Assembly (NCBI GenBank): GCA_002722245.1
Contig: PBLA01000018.1
Coordinates: 1 to 64,000 of the forward strand
DNA from: Flavobacteriales bacterium
GTDB taxonomy: Bacteria; Bacteroidota; Bacteroidia; Flavobacteriales_C; GCA-002722245
Direction of reading: 5' to 3'
Length of the DNA: 64,000 nucleotides
The first letter of the stretch is position 1. Every line of letters begins with the position of its first letter. Under the pieces are notes generated by a model that was not told the DNA's origin, ran no database searches, and was given only the letters and a program-made list of their open reading frames with translations. The translations under genes and the position numbers were made by a program. Below, one piece after another: positions 27,075 through 36,263 of this stretch.

Positions 27075-28034
27075 CTATTGGTTTGTTAACTTAACCGACT
27101 GTCCCACCACGTAAAAATTATTATCCGTAGAAAACGCCCAGAGCCTTCCTCGAGCATCAACCCCATAAGAATCACCTCCTTTGGAAAAAATCCAATCAAA
27201 CCCTAGTTTATCACTATCTAACTTTTTACCAACAGCCTTATACGATCCAGCCACCTCTTGAACCACCAAATTATCCTTGTTTACAAAATAAATTGACTTA
27301 TCAATCGCTAGAAAAACCTCATAAACATAATCAGGATTATTTTTGATTCGATTATAATTTGCTGAATCCACGACCGCATTTGAACTAGAATCTACCTCTG
27401 CAGCCGAAACCTCCTTGATTATCTCCTTTTTTTCCATTAAAGTATCGGACATTAGCGTTTTGGCATTTTTCCACCCTTTCGTAAGTGAAGCTAATCTTGA
27501 GTTTTTTGAAATGCCCACTTCAACACTATCCTCTTGTATCACAATGTTTAATGCTTCAATCGCCTGATCCAAGTCAGCACCCATTTTGTAAAGAACAAAT
27601 CCCGCATACTTGTCTGCCTCTATCTCTTCCTCAATACTGGGAACACCATTTTCCAAATCATGATTCGATAAATGATGACCTATTTGTCGCGCTAAAACGG
27701 ACAATCCTGGCCAACCGCTATCTGTATTCAATTTTTCAATAAACTCAGGGTTATACTCCAAAACACGCTCATTATGTTCAACGTAAGCCTGAACATTTTT
27801 AACATCTCCAGGAAGCACCACAAAATTTTGAGCCAACCCTGTCTCACGAATAATATTCACAACCGTTTTGTAGGCTGCAATATCATCCGATAAACTTTTT
27901 GAGTAATCAATTTCAGAAACATCCTTTTGAGACACATCATTCCCACCTACTTCATCACTCCTACTTCCATTGTCGGTAGAGCAGGAAACCAATAAAACGA
28001 GACAGAAAATACAACTGAATAAACACTTTCTCAT
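27075..28034 (-). CDS. M48-like lipoprotein with degenerate metalloprotease motif
   Basis: A 319-residue predicted lipoprotein (lipobox LLVSC at residues 14-18). Residues about 48-160 look like the M48-like peptidase group of Bacteroidota, with a PGDVKNVQAYVE stretch and the third-ligand motif EADKYAGFVLYKMGA (Glu139). The expected HExxH is ARQIGHHLSNH, so both the first His and the catalytic Glu are replaced by Arg116 and Gln117. The C-terminal 80 residues are unrelated and repeat short beta segments. It is probably not an active protease. It ends one base before the Rieske gene. Confidence 0.78.
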   Translation of the reverse strand: MRKCLFSCIFCLVLLVSCSTDNGSRSDEVGGNDVSQKDVSEIDYSKSLSDDIAAYKTVVNIIRETGLAQNFVVLPGDVKNVQAYVEHNERVLEYNPEFIEKLNTDSGWPGLSVLARQIGHHLSNHDLENGVPSIEEEIEADKYAGFVLYKMGADLDQAIEALNIVIQEDSVEVGISKNSRLASLTKGWKNAKTLMSDTLMEKKEIIKEVSAAEVDSSSNAVVDSANYNRIKNNPDYVYEVFLAIDKSIYFVNKDNLVVQEVAGSYKAVGKKLDSDKLGFDWIFSKGGDSYGVDARGRLWAFSTDNNFYVVGQSVKLTNQ

Positions 28035-28061
28035 GACGTAATAAATGTATAAATTCTTTTA

Positions 28062-29717
28062 TTAAATCCTTACGCTCAGCGTTTGATACTTATCAACATT
28101 AAAATTCAGTCTTTTATTTCCCAAAGGAGAGTCAATACAAATTTTCACTAAAGAAATCACCTCAACTCGAACATCGTTTAACTCCAGTACATCACCTACC
28201 TGCAAAAAATAAACTCTTTTTTTAACCTTCAATTCAAAACCATTGGAAACCGATAAAACTCGCATCGGCAAACTATTGGGCACTAACACCCAAATACACG
28301 CTGATAAAAAAGCAAAATACAAAAATCGTTTTTGCACGAGTAAGCCCAAAAGCATAATGCAAAACCAACATACCACACCCCACAAAGAAAAACGAATATC
28401 CACCAAAAGAGGTATCTGTTCCGCCATCCAACTTAAAATAACCTCTACCGCATTCATAAGAAATTCAAACACTTGAAAAAGCGCCTTTCCTAATGGCGTG
28501 AATGAAAAGGACAACGTTAAAAACACCCCAAGATACATGGCAACTGAAACAATCGGAACTGTAATTAAACTCGCAGGAACACTTGTGAAATTAACTACAC
28601 CAAAATGATACGATAAAATTGGCATCGTAAAAAGAAACGCTCCTATATTCACTTTAATCAAATCCAGTAAAAAATTAAATCCTTTGTAATTAAAATTCGA
28701 CAACCAAGAATATTGAACAATTAATACAATTCCTATAACCGCTGAATAAGATAATTGAAAGCCAATATCCTGCCACAAAGTAGGATTATAAAACAACATC
28801 AATGAACATGAAATAAAAACAATATTCAATGTTTCAGTTTGTCGCGTAAACGAATGCCCAAACTGAATAAGCACAAACATCAGAACAGCTCGAATAACCG
28901 AAGGAGATAACCCCGAAATAAAAGCATAAGAAAACAAACAAAATGAAATACAAAAAAACACCAACTTTGGCGGGAAGCGTAAAACCTTGTGAAAGAAAAA
29001 AGACAAGGTCAAGAATAAAATTCCAACATGCAACCCTGAAATCGCCAAAACATGAACTACACCTGTTTCACTAAACAACGATTTATACTCACGGGTAAGA
29101 TAAGACTTATCACCTGTTATCAATGCAATTAACACTCCTTTTGTGGAAGGAGATATCGATTGAAAACTCAAATAATAATCAATTAATTTTTGTTTGATAC
29201 ACAAAGTAAAATAAGCAAACGAAGCAGAGTCACGATAAATCATTTTCGTCTCCTTGTTTAAAAAAGCAAACGAATCAATTCCATTTTCCTTAAGGTAATC
29301 AACATAAATAAACCCTTCCAAAGATTGAGGATCATTCACAACCTTTCGTTTGGAACTAAAGTGCCAAACATCATTTTTCATCACCTTTGGAGCATCACGA
29401 CTTACCTTAAGTAAAATCTTACTTCTTCCCTCCGCCCAGCATGATTGAGTTTGTCCATCTTTGCCAAAAACCTTTGTTATCCGATAGCAATTATCACACA
29501 GCCCATCATTGTTTTGAATAGAAACCCGCAAAAACACAAGCACCAAAACAATGAAGAAAACAAGTACATTCCTCGCCTCAACCTTAAAGATGAGCAGAAC
29601 AACAGCAAAAAAAATAAACGATAGAAGAACCCCTGGTAACCCAAAGAAATGAGCACTTAAAAAACCAAACAAAACCACCACCAGAATGCGCAATCCTGGG
29701 AAACGAGAAATCGCCAC
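28062..29717 (-). CDS. comEC: ComEC/Rec2 family membrane protein
   Basis: ComEC forms the inner-membrane channel for single-stranded DNA in natural transformation. The 551-residue protein has an N-terminal DUF4131 region with two helices and the competence core with the signature GVVHVLAISGLHVGILFL near residue 218, then about nine further helices. The C-terminal metallo-beta-lactamase domain of full-length ComEC is missing; only about 70 residues follow the last helix. Start and stop touch the neighbouring spoIID-like gene, so it belongs to the surE-lpxB transcript. Confidence 0.9.
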   Translation of the reverse strand: MAISRFPGLRILVVVLFGFLSAHFFGLPGVLLSFIFFAVVLLIFKVEARNVLVFFIVLVLVFLRVSIQNNDGLCDNCYRITKVFGKDGQTQSCWAEGRSKILLKVSRDAPKVMKNDVWHFSSKRKVVNDPQSLEGFIYVDYLKENGIDSFAFLNKETKMIYRDSASFAYFTLCIKQKLIDYYLSFQSISPSTKGVLIALITGDKSYLTREYKSLFSETGVVHVLAISGLHVGILFLTLSFFFHKVLRFPPKLVFFCISFCLFSYAFISGLSPSVIRAVLMFVLIQFGHSFTRQTETLNIVFISCSLMLFYNPTLWQDIGFQLSYSAVIGIVLIVQYSWLSNFNYKGFNFLLDLIKVNIGAFLFTMPILSYHFGVVNFTSVPASLITVPIVSVAMYLGVFLTLSFSFTPLGKALFQVFEFLMNAVEVILSWMAEQIPLLVDIRFSLWGVVCWFCIMLLGLLVQKRFLYFAFLSACIWVLVPNSLPMRVLSVSNGFELKVKKRVYFLQVGDVLELNDVRVEVISLVKICIDSPLGNKRLNFNVDKYQTLSVRI

Positions 29718-30842
29718 TTAATTCTCTTTAAAAAAAAGAAGCGCCCTTTGATTCACAATAAAAACTGAAGTATAGTAATACTTTAGAATATCCACGTAAC
29801 TGAATCCCTTTTTGGCCATTTCAATCCCTCCCTCCTGACATAAACCTACCCCATGACCAAACCCTTTTCCATATAGAATAACATCATCACCTAGAGGCTC
29901 AACAGAAAAGAAGGTTGAGTTCAAATTCAAATTGCTTCTTATTTTAGTTAATGGCGTTGAAAGTATACTTTTTTTGGGGAAACGTGCCGTATCTTGACAC
30001 AGACTTACTAAGCTGTTAAAGGATAACGAATCTGCGGGTTGATTTTGCGTATAACGTGTTTTAAAATTCGATTTACTCATTGTTTTTTGCCAGCGTGCGT
30101 GCGTTGAATTCCTGCAAAAAGTATCTTTAATCGATTTCAAATAACTCACCGGTTTTACCCATACATCCTCAGAATTACACGTTTGCCCCCCACAATTAGA
30201 ATGAAAAGTTGTATTAATAAGTTCTAAATCATGATCAACCACCACAAGACCACTCGTAGAAGCGGTAGATTTAACCACATCATTTACTCCACATTTATGA
30301 TGGTATACCTGGCAATGCACCTTATCACATAAATTAAATCCCTCATGTTGATGCCGAGATAAATTCTTAAGCGCATATGTTCTACACAAAATAGCCTGAA
30401 GTTTATAATACTCTAAAGGCAAATTATACCCAGCTTCAGCCTCCACAACACCCGCCACATAATGATCAAGATCAACATCATTTATAAATTCAAGGCGATT
30501 ATCCAACATAAAAACACGAAGATCATCATCAAACTTATACGAATGATTATCCGCATGGATTTCAAAATGATTAACATAGTCCCCTCCAATCAGATTAATA
30601 TTAGAGGCATTAAATGCCACTGAGTCCCCCCATTCAACCTTAAGTCCTTTTGTGATTTTTATTTGATCTCCCCCAACCAGAACATACACCTTACCATTTG
30701 AAGACAATGAATATGTACCCCGCTTAATTTCAATTACACATGAATGAATCCCTTTTCCTCCTAAAATAGATACCGCTACATTCCTAGAAACTCCAAAGAG
30801 ACTAAGCAGCATTCCGACCAGTAGAATTAAACGGCCTTTCAT
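29718..30842 (-). CDS. SpoIID/LytB domain protein
   Basis: A secreted 374-residue protein with a signal-like N-terminus (residues 1-20). The SpoIID/LytB domain, which in SpoIID is a lytic transglycosylase acting on denuded glycan, spans about residues 130-370: LDHYVAGVVEAEAGYNLPLE holds the candidate catalytic Glu, CRTYALKN follows, and the C-terminal GKGFGHGVGLCQEGGIEMA is the strongest match. In a non-sporulating Bacteroidota it presumably acts in cell-wall remodelling. It overlaps lpxB by 4 bases. Confidence 0.88.
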   Translation of the reverse strand: MKGRLILLVGMLLSLFGVSRNVAVSILGGKGIHSCVIEIKRGTYSLSSNGKVYVLVGGDQIKITKGLKVEWGDSVAFNASNINLIGGDYVNHFEIHADNHSYKFDDDLRVFMLDNRLEFINDVDLDHYVAGVVEAEAGYNLPLEYYKLQAILCRTYALKNLSRHQHEGFNLCDKVHCQVYHHKCGVNDVVKSTASTSGLVVVDHDLELINTTFHSNCGGQTCNSEDVWVKPVSYLKSIKDTFCRNSTHARWQKTMSKSNFKTRYTQNQPADSLSFNSLVSLCQDTARFPKKSILSTPLTKIRSNLNLNSTFFSVEPLGDDVILYGKGFGHGVGLCQEGGIEMAKKGFSYVDILKYYYTSVFIVNQRALLFFKEN

Positions 30843-31942
30843 GGCGTGTTTTTAATCGCATTTATAATTTTTTCGGCAGCCAATTTACTTGCTCCTTCCG
30901 TGCCAAGCTTTGATAATAAATCATTAAAATCATTCTCCATAACCAACGCACCCTCGCTTGTTTCAAACTTTTTTAGCTCTTTCACAATATTCTCTGGAGT
31001 CATTTCCTCCTGAATTAATTCCTTTGTGATTTCACGATCTAATATGAGGTTGGCTAACCCTAGAAACTTAACTTTCACAAACTTTTTTGCCAAGGCAACC
31101 ACCAATGCAGGACCATGATAACAAAGCACATGAGGCACTTTAAATATTGAAGCCTCTAGCGTTGCTGTACCACTCGTAATAATTCCTAAACTTGCTGAAT
31201 TAAGAAGTTTGTACGTTTCTCCTACCACAAAATTCGCATTTAAGTTACCAATTAACCCTTTGTAAAATTCAACCTCAAAATCTGGTGTTGCAGCAATATA
31301 CACCTCATAATCCTGTTCCATTAACTTCGCTGCCTTGGCCATAGTAGGCAACATTCGTTCCAATTCCATCTTTCTACTTCCAGGAAGTACTGCCAGTATA
31401 GGTTTTGATGAAGGAATCCTATCCGCAGTTTTCTGAAAAATTGATATTTGATCAAACAATGGATTCCCCACATAATCCACTTCCATTCCATGCTTTTTAT
31501 AAAAAGCTGTTTCAAAAGGTAAAATGGTAATCATTTTATGGACATAGGCCTTAATATCCTTAATTCTCTTCTCTTTCCAAGCCCATATTTTTGGAGAAAT
31601 ATAATAATGCACTTGAAGACCATGCTCAAAAGCAAACTTGGCAATTTTCAAATTAAACCCAGGATAATCAATCAAGATTAAAACGTCCGGCTGAAATGCC
31701 AATACATCTTGTTGACATTTTTTAATATTTCGTAAAATCGTTCGAAGATTTAAAATCACCGGAATAAAGCCCATAAAGGCCGTATCTTTGTAATGGTTAA
31801 CCAACTCACCACCCACAGCCTTCATCAAGTCACCCCCAAAAAATCGAAACTCTGCCTCGGCATCTTTTTTTAAGAGTTCTTTCATTAAATTGCTTCCATG
31901 CAAATCGCCTGAAGCCTCCCCCGCAACAATATAATATTTCAT
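30839..31942 (-). CDS. lpxB: Lipid-A-disaccharide synthase
   Basis: LpxB joins UDP-diacylglucosamine and lipid X to form the lipid A disaccharide, at the inner membrane. The 367-residue protein starts YYIVAGEASGDLHGSNLMKE, the family's N-terminal signature, and has the ISPKIWAWKEKRI block near residue 125 and LPGSRKMELERMLP near 195. It lies inside a tight run surE, small membrane protein, lpxB, spoIID-like, comEC, with gaps of 1 base or overlaps. Confidence 0.95.
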   Translation of the reverse strand: MKYYIVAGEASGDLHGSNLMKELLKKDAEAEFRFFGGDLMKAVGGELVNHYKDTAFMGFIPVILNLRTILRNIKKCQQDVLAFQPDVLILIDYPGFNLKIAKFAFEHGLQVHYYISPKIWAWKEKRIKDIKAYVHKMITILPFETAFYKKHGMEVDYVGNPLFDQISIFQKTADRIPSSKPILAVLPGSRKMELERMLPTMAKAAKLMEQDYEVYIAATPDFEVEFYKGLIGNLNANFVVGETYKLLNSASLGIITSGTATLEASIFKVPHVLCYHGPALVVALAKKFVKVKFLGLANLILDREITKELIQEEMTPENIVKELKKFETSEGALVMENDFNDLLSKLGTEGASKLAAEKIINAIKNTP

Positions 31943-31943
31943 A

Positions 31944-32297
31944 TTACAACAACCTTAATCCAACCAAGATCAATGCATAAATAGCCGTTGGTACAATAAT
32001 CCCATTAGCCAACGAATTCTCCTGCCTATTCGAAAAAAAGAAAACCAAAAGCATATTCACAGACAAACTAAAAAATGCTTGAAAAAAACTTGCACTCGTA
32101 GCGTAAACCCAAAAAACGCCAAATAAACTGGAGGCCCCAACAGTTAATTTAGTTACCTCATCCGTTAAATAAGGACGATCAAAAATGATTTTAAAATAGG
32201 CCATTACGCTCAAAACAAATAGAGCAACTACAGGCGCAACAGCACCAATAACAACCCCTTTAATCCTCTTTTTCTTTTCAATTTCAATTAAATTCAT
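31944..32297 (-). CDS. Small membrane protein between surE and lpxB
   Basis: A 117-residue protein with four predicted membrane helices (about residues 17-35, 45-65, 68-88 and 97-115). I do not recognise a functional family. It overlaps surE by 14 bases and is 1 base from lpxB, so it is translated with them; the position suggests an envelope-related role, which is inference only. Confidence 0.8.
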   Translation of the reverse strand: MNLIEIEKKKRIKGVVIGAVAPVVALFVLSVMAYFKIIFDRPYLTDEVTKLTVGASSLFGVFWVYATSASFFQAFFSLSVNMLLVFFFSNRQENSLANGIIVPTAIYALILVGLRLL

Positions 32298-33063
32298 CCC
32301 ATTGTTTTAATTCATGTATGGCGTCATACTCTGTTAAATCAAATTTTGTTGGAACAACAGAAACATAATTGTTTTTTAGCGCCCAAATATCCGTATCTTC
32401 TCCCTCATCTTTGTAAATAAATTCTCCAGCTAACCAATAATAACTTCCACCGTAAGGATCTTTACGCTCCTCAAACGTTTCGTTCCAATACGCTTTGGCC
32501 TGCCTACACACTTTAATTCCCTTTAACTCTTCCTCCGGAACATTTGGGATATTCACATTAAGCGCATAACCATCCGCACCTAACTTATTCAAAGCCTCAG
32601 TAATAATTGAGCGTACAACATTTCTACACGCAGAAAAATCAGCATCAAGCGCATGATTATCTAATGAAAATCCAATACTCGGAATTTGCTCCACCGCCCC
32701 CTCTACCGCAGCCGACATAGTACCGGAATAAATAACATTAATCGAAGAATTGGTTCCATGATTAATTCCACTAATTACTAAATCAACTGTTCTTCCCGCA
32801 GCTACTACCTTTGTACCAAACTTTACACAATCAACAGGAGTACCCGAACAACTGTAAGCCGTAACACCAAAATTATTTTCATATTTAGTTAAGCGCAAAG
32901 TTGAATTTATCGTAATGGCGTGCCCCATACCACTTTGAGCCTTATCAGGAGCAACTACAATCAGTTCTCCCAAATCTTTCACGTAAGAAATAAGCGCCTG
33001 AATACCAGGTGCCGTTATTCCATCATCATTTATAACTAGAATTAAAGGTTTTTCATTCATCAT
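32284..33063 (-). CDS. surE: 5'/3'-nucleotidase SurE
   Basis: SurE is a metal-dependent nucleotidase for 5' and 3' mononucleotides and short polyphosphates. The active-site NDDG is at residues 12-15, APDKAQSGMGHAIT holds the next conserved residues, and SGINHGTNSSINVIYSGT is the family signature near 98-115. The 259-residue length is normal. It is the first gene of the five-gene run ending in comEC. Confidence 0.95.
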   Translation of the reverse strand: MMNEKPLILVINDDGITAPGIQALISYVKDLGELIVVAPDKAQSGMGHAITINSTLRLTKYENNFGVTAYSCSGTPVDCVKFGTKVVAAGRTVDLVISGINHGTNSSINVIYSGTMSAAVEGAVEQIPSIGFSLDNHALDADFSACRNVVRSIITEALNKLGADGYALNVNIPNVPEEELKGIKVCRQAKAYWNETFEERKDPYGGSYYWLAGEFIYKDEGEDTDIWALKNNYVSVVPTKFDLTEYDAIHELKQWDEFN

Positions 33064-33203
33064 CTCACCGTAAAAGATTTACTTGTTTACAAACAAAACT
33101 ACTTAGTATATTCAAAAGTTTTCAACAAATACAAAAGAATCCATTAACATCTATCTTTTCATTGCAAAAGCTCATTAAATTTAGTTTTTTGATTACTACC
33201 CCT

Positions 33204-34775
33204 ATGAAAACACCACTTTTACTTTTATCACTTCTTTTAAACATTTCATTAATCGGTCAAACCACCCCTTCAATAAAAACAATAAAATTATTTACCGAAG
33301 GTGCAGAAATCACAAGAGCTCAAACCTTAAAAATAAATAAAGGCATTGATACATTGATCCTTGAAAACCTCTCTCCTTTTGTAGCCAATCAAACCATACA
33401 AGCCAAAATAAAAGGCGCGAAAATCCTTGATGTAGACTATACAATCAATCACCTTAAACCCAAAAAAGACCAACCTAAACTCGCCAAAATAAAAAGCCAA
33501 ATAAAAACCATAAACAAAGACCTCCTCAACTTAAACGATCAACTAACCTATTTAGAAATAGAAAAAGATTTAATCTTAAGCAACAAACAAATTCGAGGAG
33601 AAGACCCGCTTGATATCGATGACGTAAAAGACTTTGTTGAATATTATCAAAACAAATTACCCGATTTACTCTCTAAAATAACAGACACGGAACAGCAAAT
33701 TAAAAAATTTAAACAAGTACACAGAAAACTACTTGATCAAGAACGGGAACTGGAAAAAGTAAAAACAAAAAAAACGGGCGAAATTCAAATACTCTATCAA
33801 TCCGACAAAACACAAAACGGGAGTTTAGAAGTAAGTTACCATGTATATGGATGCGGATGGAAACCACTCTATACAATGAGAGCAACAAATATAGACGAGC
33901 CCATTCAGTTTGAATACCATGCGATGACCTATCAAAACACTGGCGTTAACTGGAATAACTGTGCATTAACCATCGCTTCAGGAAATCCAATTTTAAACGG
34001 TGATCAACCCCAGCTTTTTCCTTGGAGATTAAAAATACAAACAGCATCTGGCAACGAATATTTAATGAACAGCTCGCTCTACAGTAATGATGATAGAGTA
34101 TACGAGGAAGAAGGCCGAAGTAGAAATAAGTTAAATTTCAAACAAAGAGAAGTTGTTCAAACACAAAACCTCACCTTTACCTCATTTGAAATCCCACAAA
34201 AATTCTCATTAACCACAGGAGGAGGAGAAAAGAGAGTAAAAATGCTCATAAATAACCTACCCGCAACCTTCCATTACTATGCCGTTCCTAAAAAGTCAAA
34301 TAGCGTTTACCTCGTAGCCGATGTTACAGATTGGGAAAAAATGCCCTTAATACCCGGGCAGTCCCATATATATTTTGATGGAACCTTTGTTGGGAAATCT
34401 TTTATTAACCCCAAAACCATGGAAGACACCTTAACCATATCACTTGGTCAGGACCAAAGTATTCTCACCGAACGCATAAAACAAGAAGATAAATGCGTAA
34501 ACAATGTGTCTATTCTCGGAGTAAGTAAAAAAAGAGCATATGATGTTTCCATTAAAAACAACCGAAACAAACCCATTCAAATTGAAATTATTGACCAAAT
34601 ACCCATTTCCAAAAACAATAAAATTAAAGTCACCCATAAATTAGGGGACGGTTGGGTTCTTAAAGAAGAAACTGGTATATTAGAGTGGAACATAAATATC
34701 CCTGCAGGGGAAAAAGCTTCTACTTCCCTTGAATTTGAAGTAAAACACCCTAAAAAGTACAATGTACCCCTGTAG
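33204..34775 (+). CDS. DUF4139 domain secreted protein (MuiA-like)
   Basis: A protein of about 523 residues from the internal start MKTPLLLLSLLLNISLIGQ, which is a proper signal peptide (the frame is open 14 codons upstream). The N-terminal region matches the DUF4140 type (IKTIKLFTEGAEITRAQTL), followed by coiled coil (about 90-200) and DUF4139, with YHVYGCGWKPLYTMRATN and the terminal GDGWVLKEETGILEWNINIP. The family is called mucoidy inhibitor-like but no activity is established. Transcribed together with the barrel gene 17 bases downstream. Confidence 0.85.
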   Translation: MKTPLLLLSLLLNISLIGQTTPSIKTIKLFTEGAEITRAQTLKINKGIDTLILENLSPFVANQTIQAKIKGAKILDVDYTINHLKPKKDQPKLAKIKSQIKTINKDLLNLNDQLTYLEIEKDLILSNKQIRGEDPLDIDDVKDFVEYYQNKLPDLLSKITDTEQQIKKFKQVHRKLLDQERELEKVKTKKTGEIQILYQSDKTQNGSLEVSYHVYGCGWKPLYTMRATNIDEPIQFEYHAMTYQNTGVNWNNCALTIASGNPILNGDQPQLFPWRLKIQTASGNEYLMNSSLYSNDDRVYEEEGRSRNKLNFKQREVVQTQNLTFTSFEIPQKFSLTTGGGEKRVKMLINNLPATFHYYAVPKKSNSVYLVADVTDWEKMPLIPGQSHIYFDGTFVGKSFINPKTMEDTLTISLGQDQSILTERIKQEDKCVNNVSILGVSKKRAYDVSIKNNRNKPIQIEIIDQIPISKNNKIKVTHKLGDGWVLKEETGILEWNINIPAGEKASTSLEFEVKHPKKYNVPL

Positions 34776-34792
34776 GAACATGTCTCAAGAGA

Positions 34793-35533
34793 TTGAAAAA
34801 CTACCTGTTCATACTATTTGTTTTTGGAGTAATCCATTATCCTCTTTATGCCTGGAATTTTGCAAACAAAAATCCAAAAAACGGTATGCTTGGGCTCACC
34901 ATCACACCCATACTTCCAACCGGAGGTGATGGTCATTTATTTGATGATGAAAACGACAAACCACATGCAGAATATGGATTAGCAGGTGGAATTGACTATT
35001 GGAAGAGATACGGTAGAACATACGATGCACACCTGGGTTTAGACTTAAAATATCAGCAATATCATTTTCATTATGGAGCTGACGAAAAAAACGGTCAATT
35101 TCAATTCCTCCACTTATCCGTACCTGCGTCCCTAAATTATCCTATTCCTAACTATTCATACATGTTTCTTAAGCTAGGAGCTTCATTAAGCTCCGCAAAC
35201 CTTTATGTAAGCCGAACCGGATACGTTGGAAACAACAAATATTTCACCACATTTAAAACATTATGGTATCTCTATCCTGAAATAACCATAGGCGTAGACA
35301 TATTGGAAGAAAAAAATGCTAAATTTTATTTCAAAGCAGGCATTGACTACACCTTTATTCCATTTCCAAGAATGGCTGAATTTTCAGTTGCTGTGTCTGA
35401 TGGTGTTACAATTTATGATGAATGGGGAACATTCTCACCAAATAAATTTCAGCTTAGAATCGCCTTTTATCCAATATGGAAAAAGAGAATAAACACGTTA
35501 AAAGATGGTCACGACTGTCCAAACCCTTTTTAA
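34793..35533 (+). CDS. Outer-membrane beta-barrel-like protein
   Basis: A 246-residue protein with a signal peptide (MKNYLFILFVFGVIHYPLYA) and repeated amphipathic strands rich in Tyr, Phe and Gly, for example LKYQQYHFHYG and YSYMFLKLGASLSSANLYVS. It starts with TTG, chosen because it opens directly on the signal peptide 17 bases after the DUF4139 gene. Its 3' end overlaps the convergent pcm gene by 4 bases. No family recognised. Confidence 0.75.
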   Translation: MKNYLFILFVFGVIHYPLYAWNFANKNPKNGMLGLTITPILPTGGDGHLFDDENDKPHAEYGLAGGIDYWKRYGRTYDAHLGLDLKYQQYHFHYGADEKNGQFQFLHLSVPASLNYPIPNYSYMFLKLGASLSSANLYVSRTGYVGNNKYFTTFKTLWYLYPEITIGVDILEEKNAKFYFKAGIDYTFIPFPRMAEFSVAVSDGVTIYDEWGTFSPNKFQLRIAFYPIWKKRINTLKDGHDCPNPF

Positions 35534-36168
35534 ACCTTATCCTCTAACATTGGTACAAATGCACATTCACCAAGCTCCTGTTTGTTGAATGAAGTTTCCG
35601 AAACACGATCAATCACCGTCATAATTTGCTTCTCCGTTCCAACGGGAATAACCAATCTCCCCCCAATTTTAAGCTGTTGCAATAACGGTTTAGCAATAAG
35701 CGGAGCACCTGCAGTAACAATAATTTTATCAAAAGGCCCAAAAGCAGGAAGCCCCTTATACCCATCTCCATATTTCAAATGCGCTCTAAACCGCAACTCA
35801 TCCAACATTTTTTTGGTTTTATTGTGCAGCGCTTTTTGACGTTCAATACTATAGACCTTCGCACCTAAAAAGAATAAAATAGACGTTTGATAACCGCAGC
35901 CTGTACCAATCTCCAAAACCTTATCCCCTTTTTTTATTTGCAGCAGTTCAGATTGCTTAGCAACCGTATAAGGCTGAGAAATCGTTTGCTCACATCCAAT
36001 AGGAAATGCCTTATCCTCATAAGCAATCTCCAAAAAAGCATCATCCAAAAACCAATGACGAGGAACCTTATCCATCGCCTCTAAAACCTGCTCATCTTGA
36101 ATACCTTTTTTACGCAATAATTCCAACATATTTTTGCGCATTCCTTTATGTCTGTAGCTGTCTATCAT
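35530..36168 (-). CDS. pcm: Protein-L-isoaspartate O-methyltransferase
   Basis: PCMT methylates L-isoaspartyl residues of aged proteins so that they can be repaired. The 212-residue protein has the N-terminal PRHWFLDDAFLEIAYEDKAF block, ISQPYTVA near residue 60, the SAM motif VLEIGTGCGYQTSIL (about 82-96) and the GAPLIAKPLLQQLKIGGRLV region. It converges on the barrel gene and is divergent from the Gfo/Idh gene. Confidence 0.95.
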   Translation of the reverse strand: MIDSYRHKGMRKNMLELLRKKGIQDEQVLEAMDKVPRHWFLDDAFLEIAYEDKAFPIGCEQTISQPYTVAKQSELLQIKKGDKVLEIGTGCGYQTSILFFLGAKVYSIERQKALHNKTKKMLDELRFRAHLKYGDGYKGLPAFGPFDKIIVTAGAPLIAKPLLQQLKIGGRLVIPVGTEKQIMTVIDRVSETSFNKQELGECAFVPMLEDKV

Positions 36169-36263
36169 TCCACGATTTTAAAAAGTACTTGTTAATTCTT
36201 TACTAAAATACATGCAACATTCACCTAAAACGACAGTTACATTTGCTAAGTACAAACATTATC

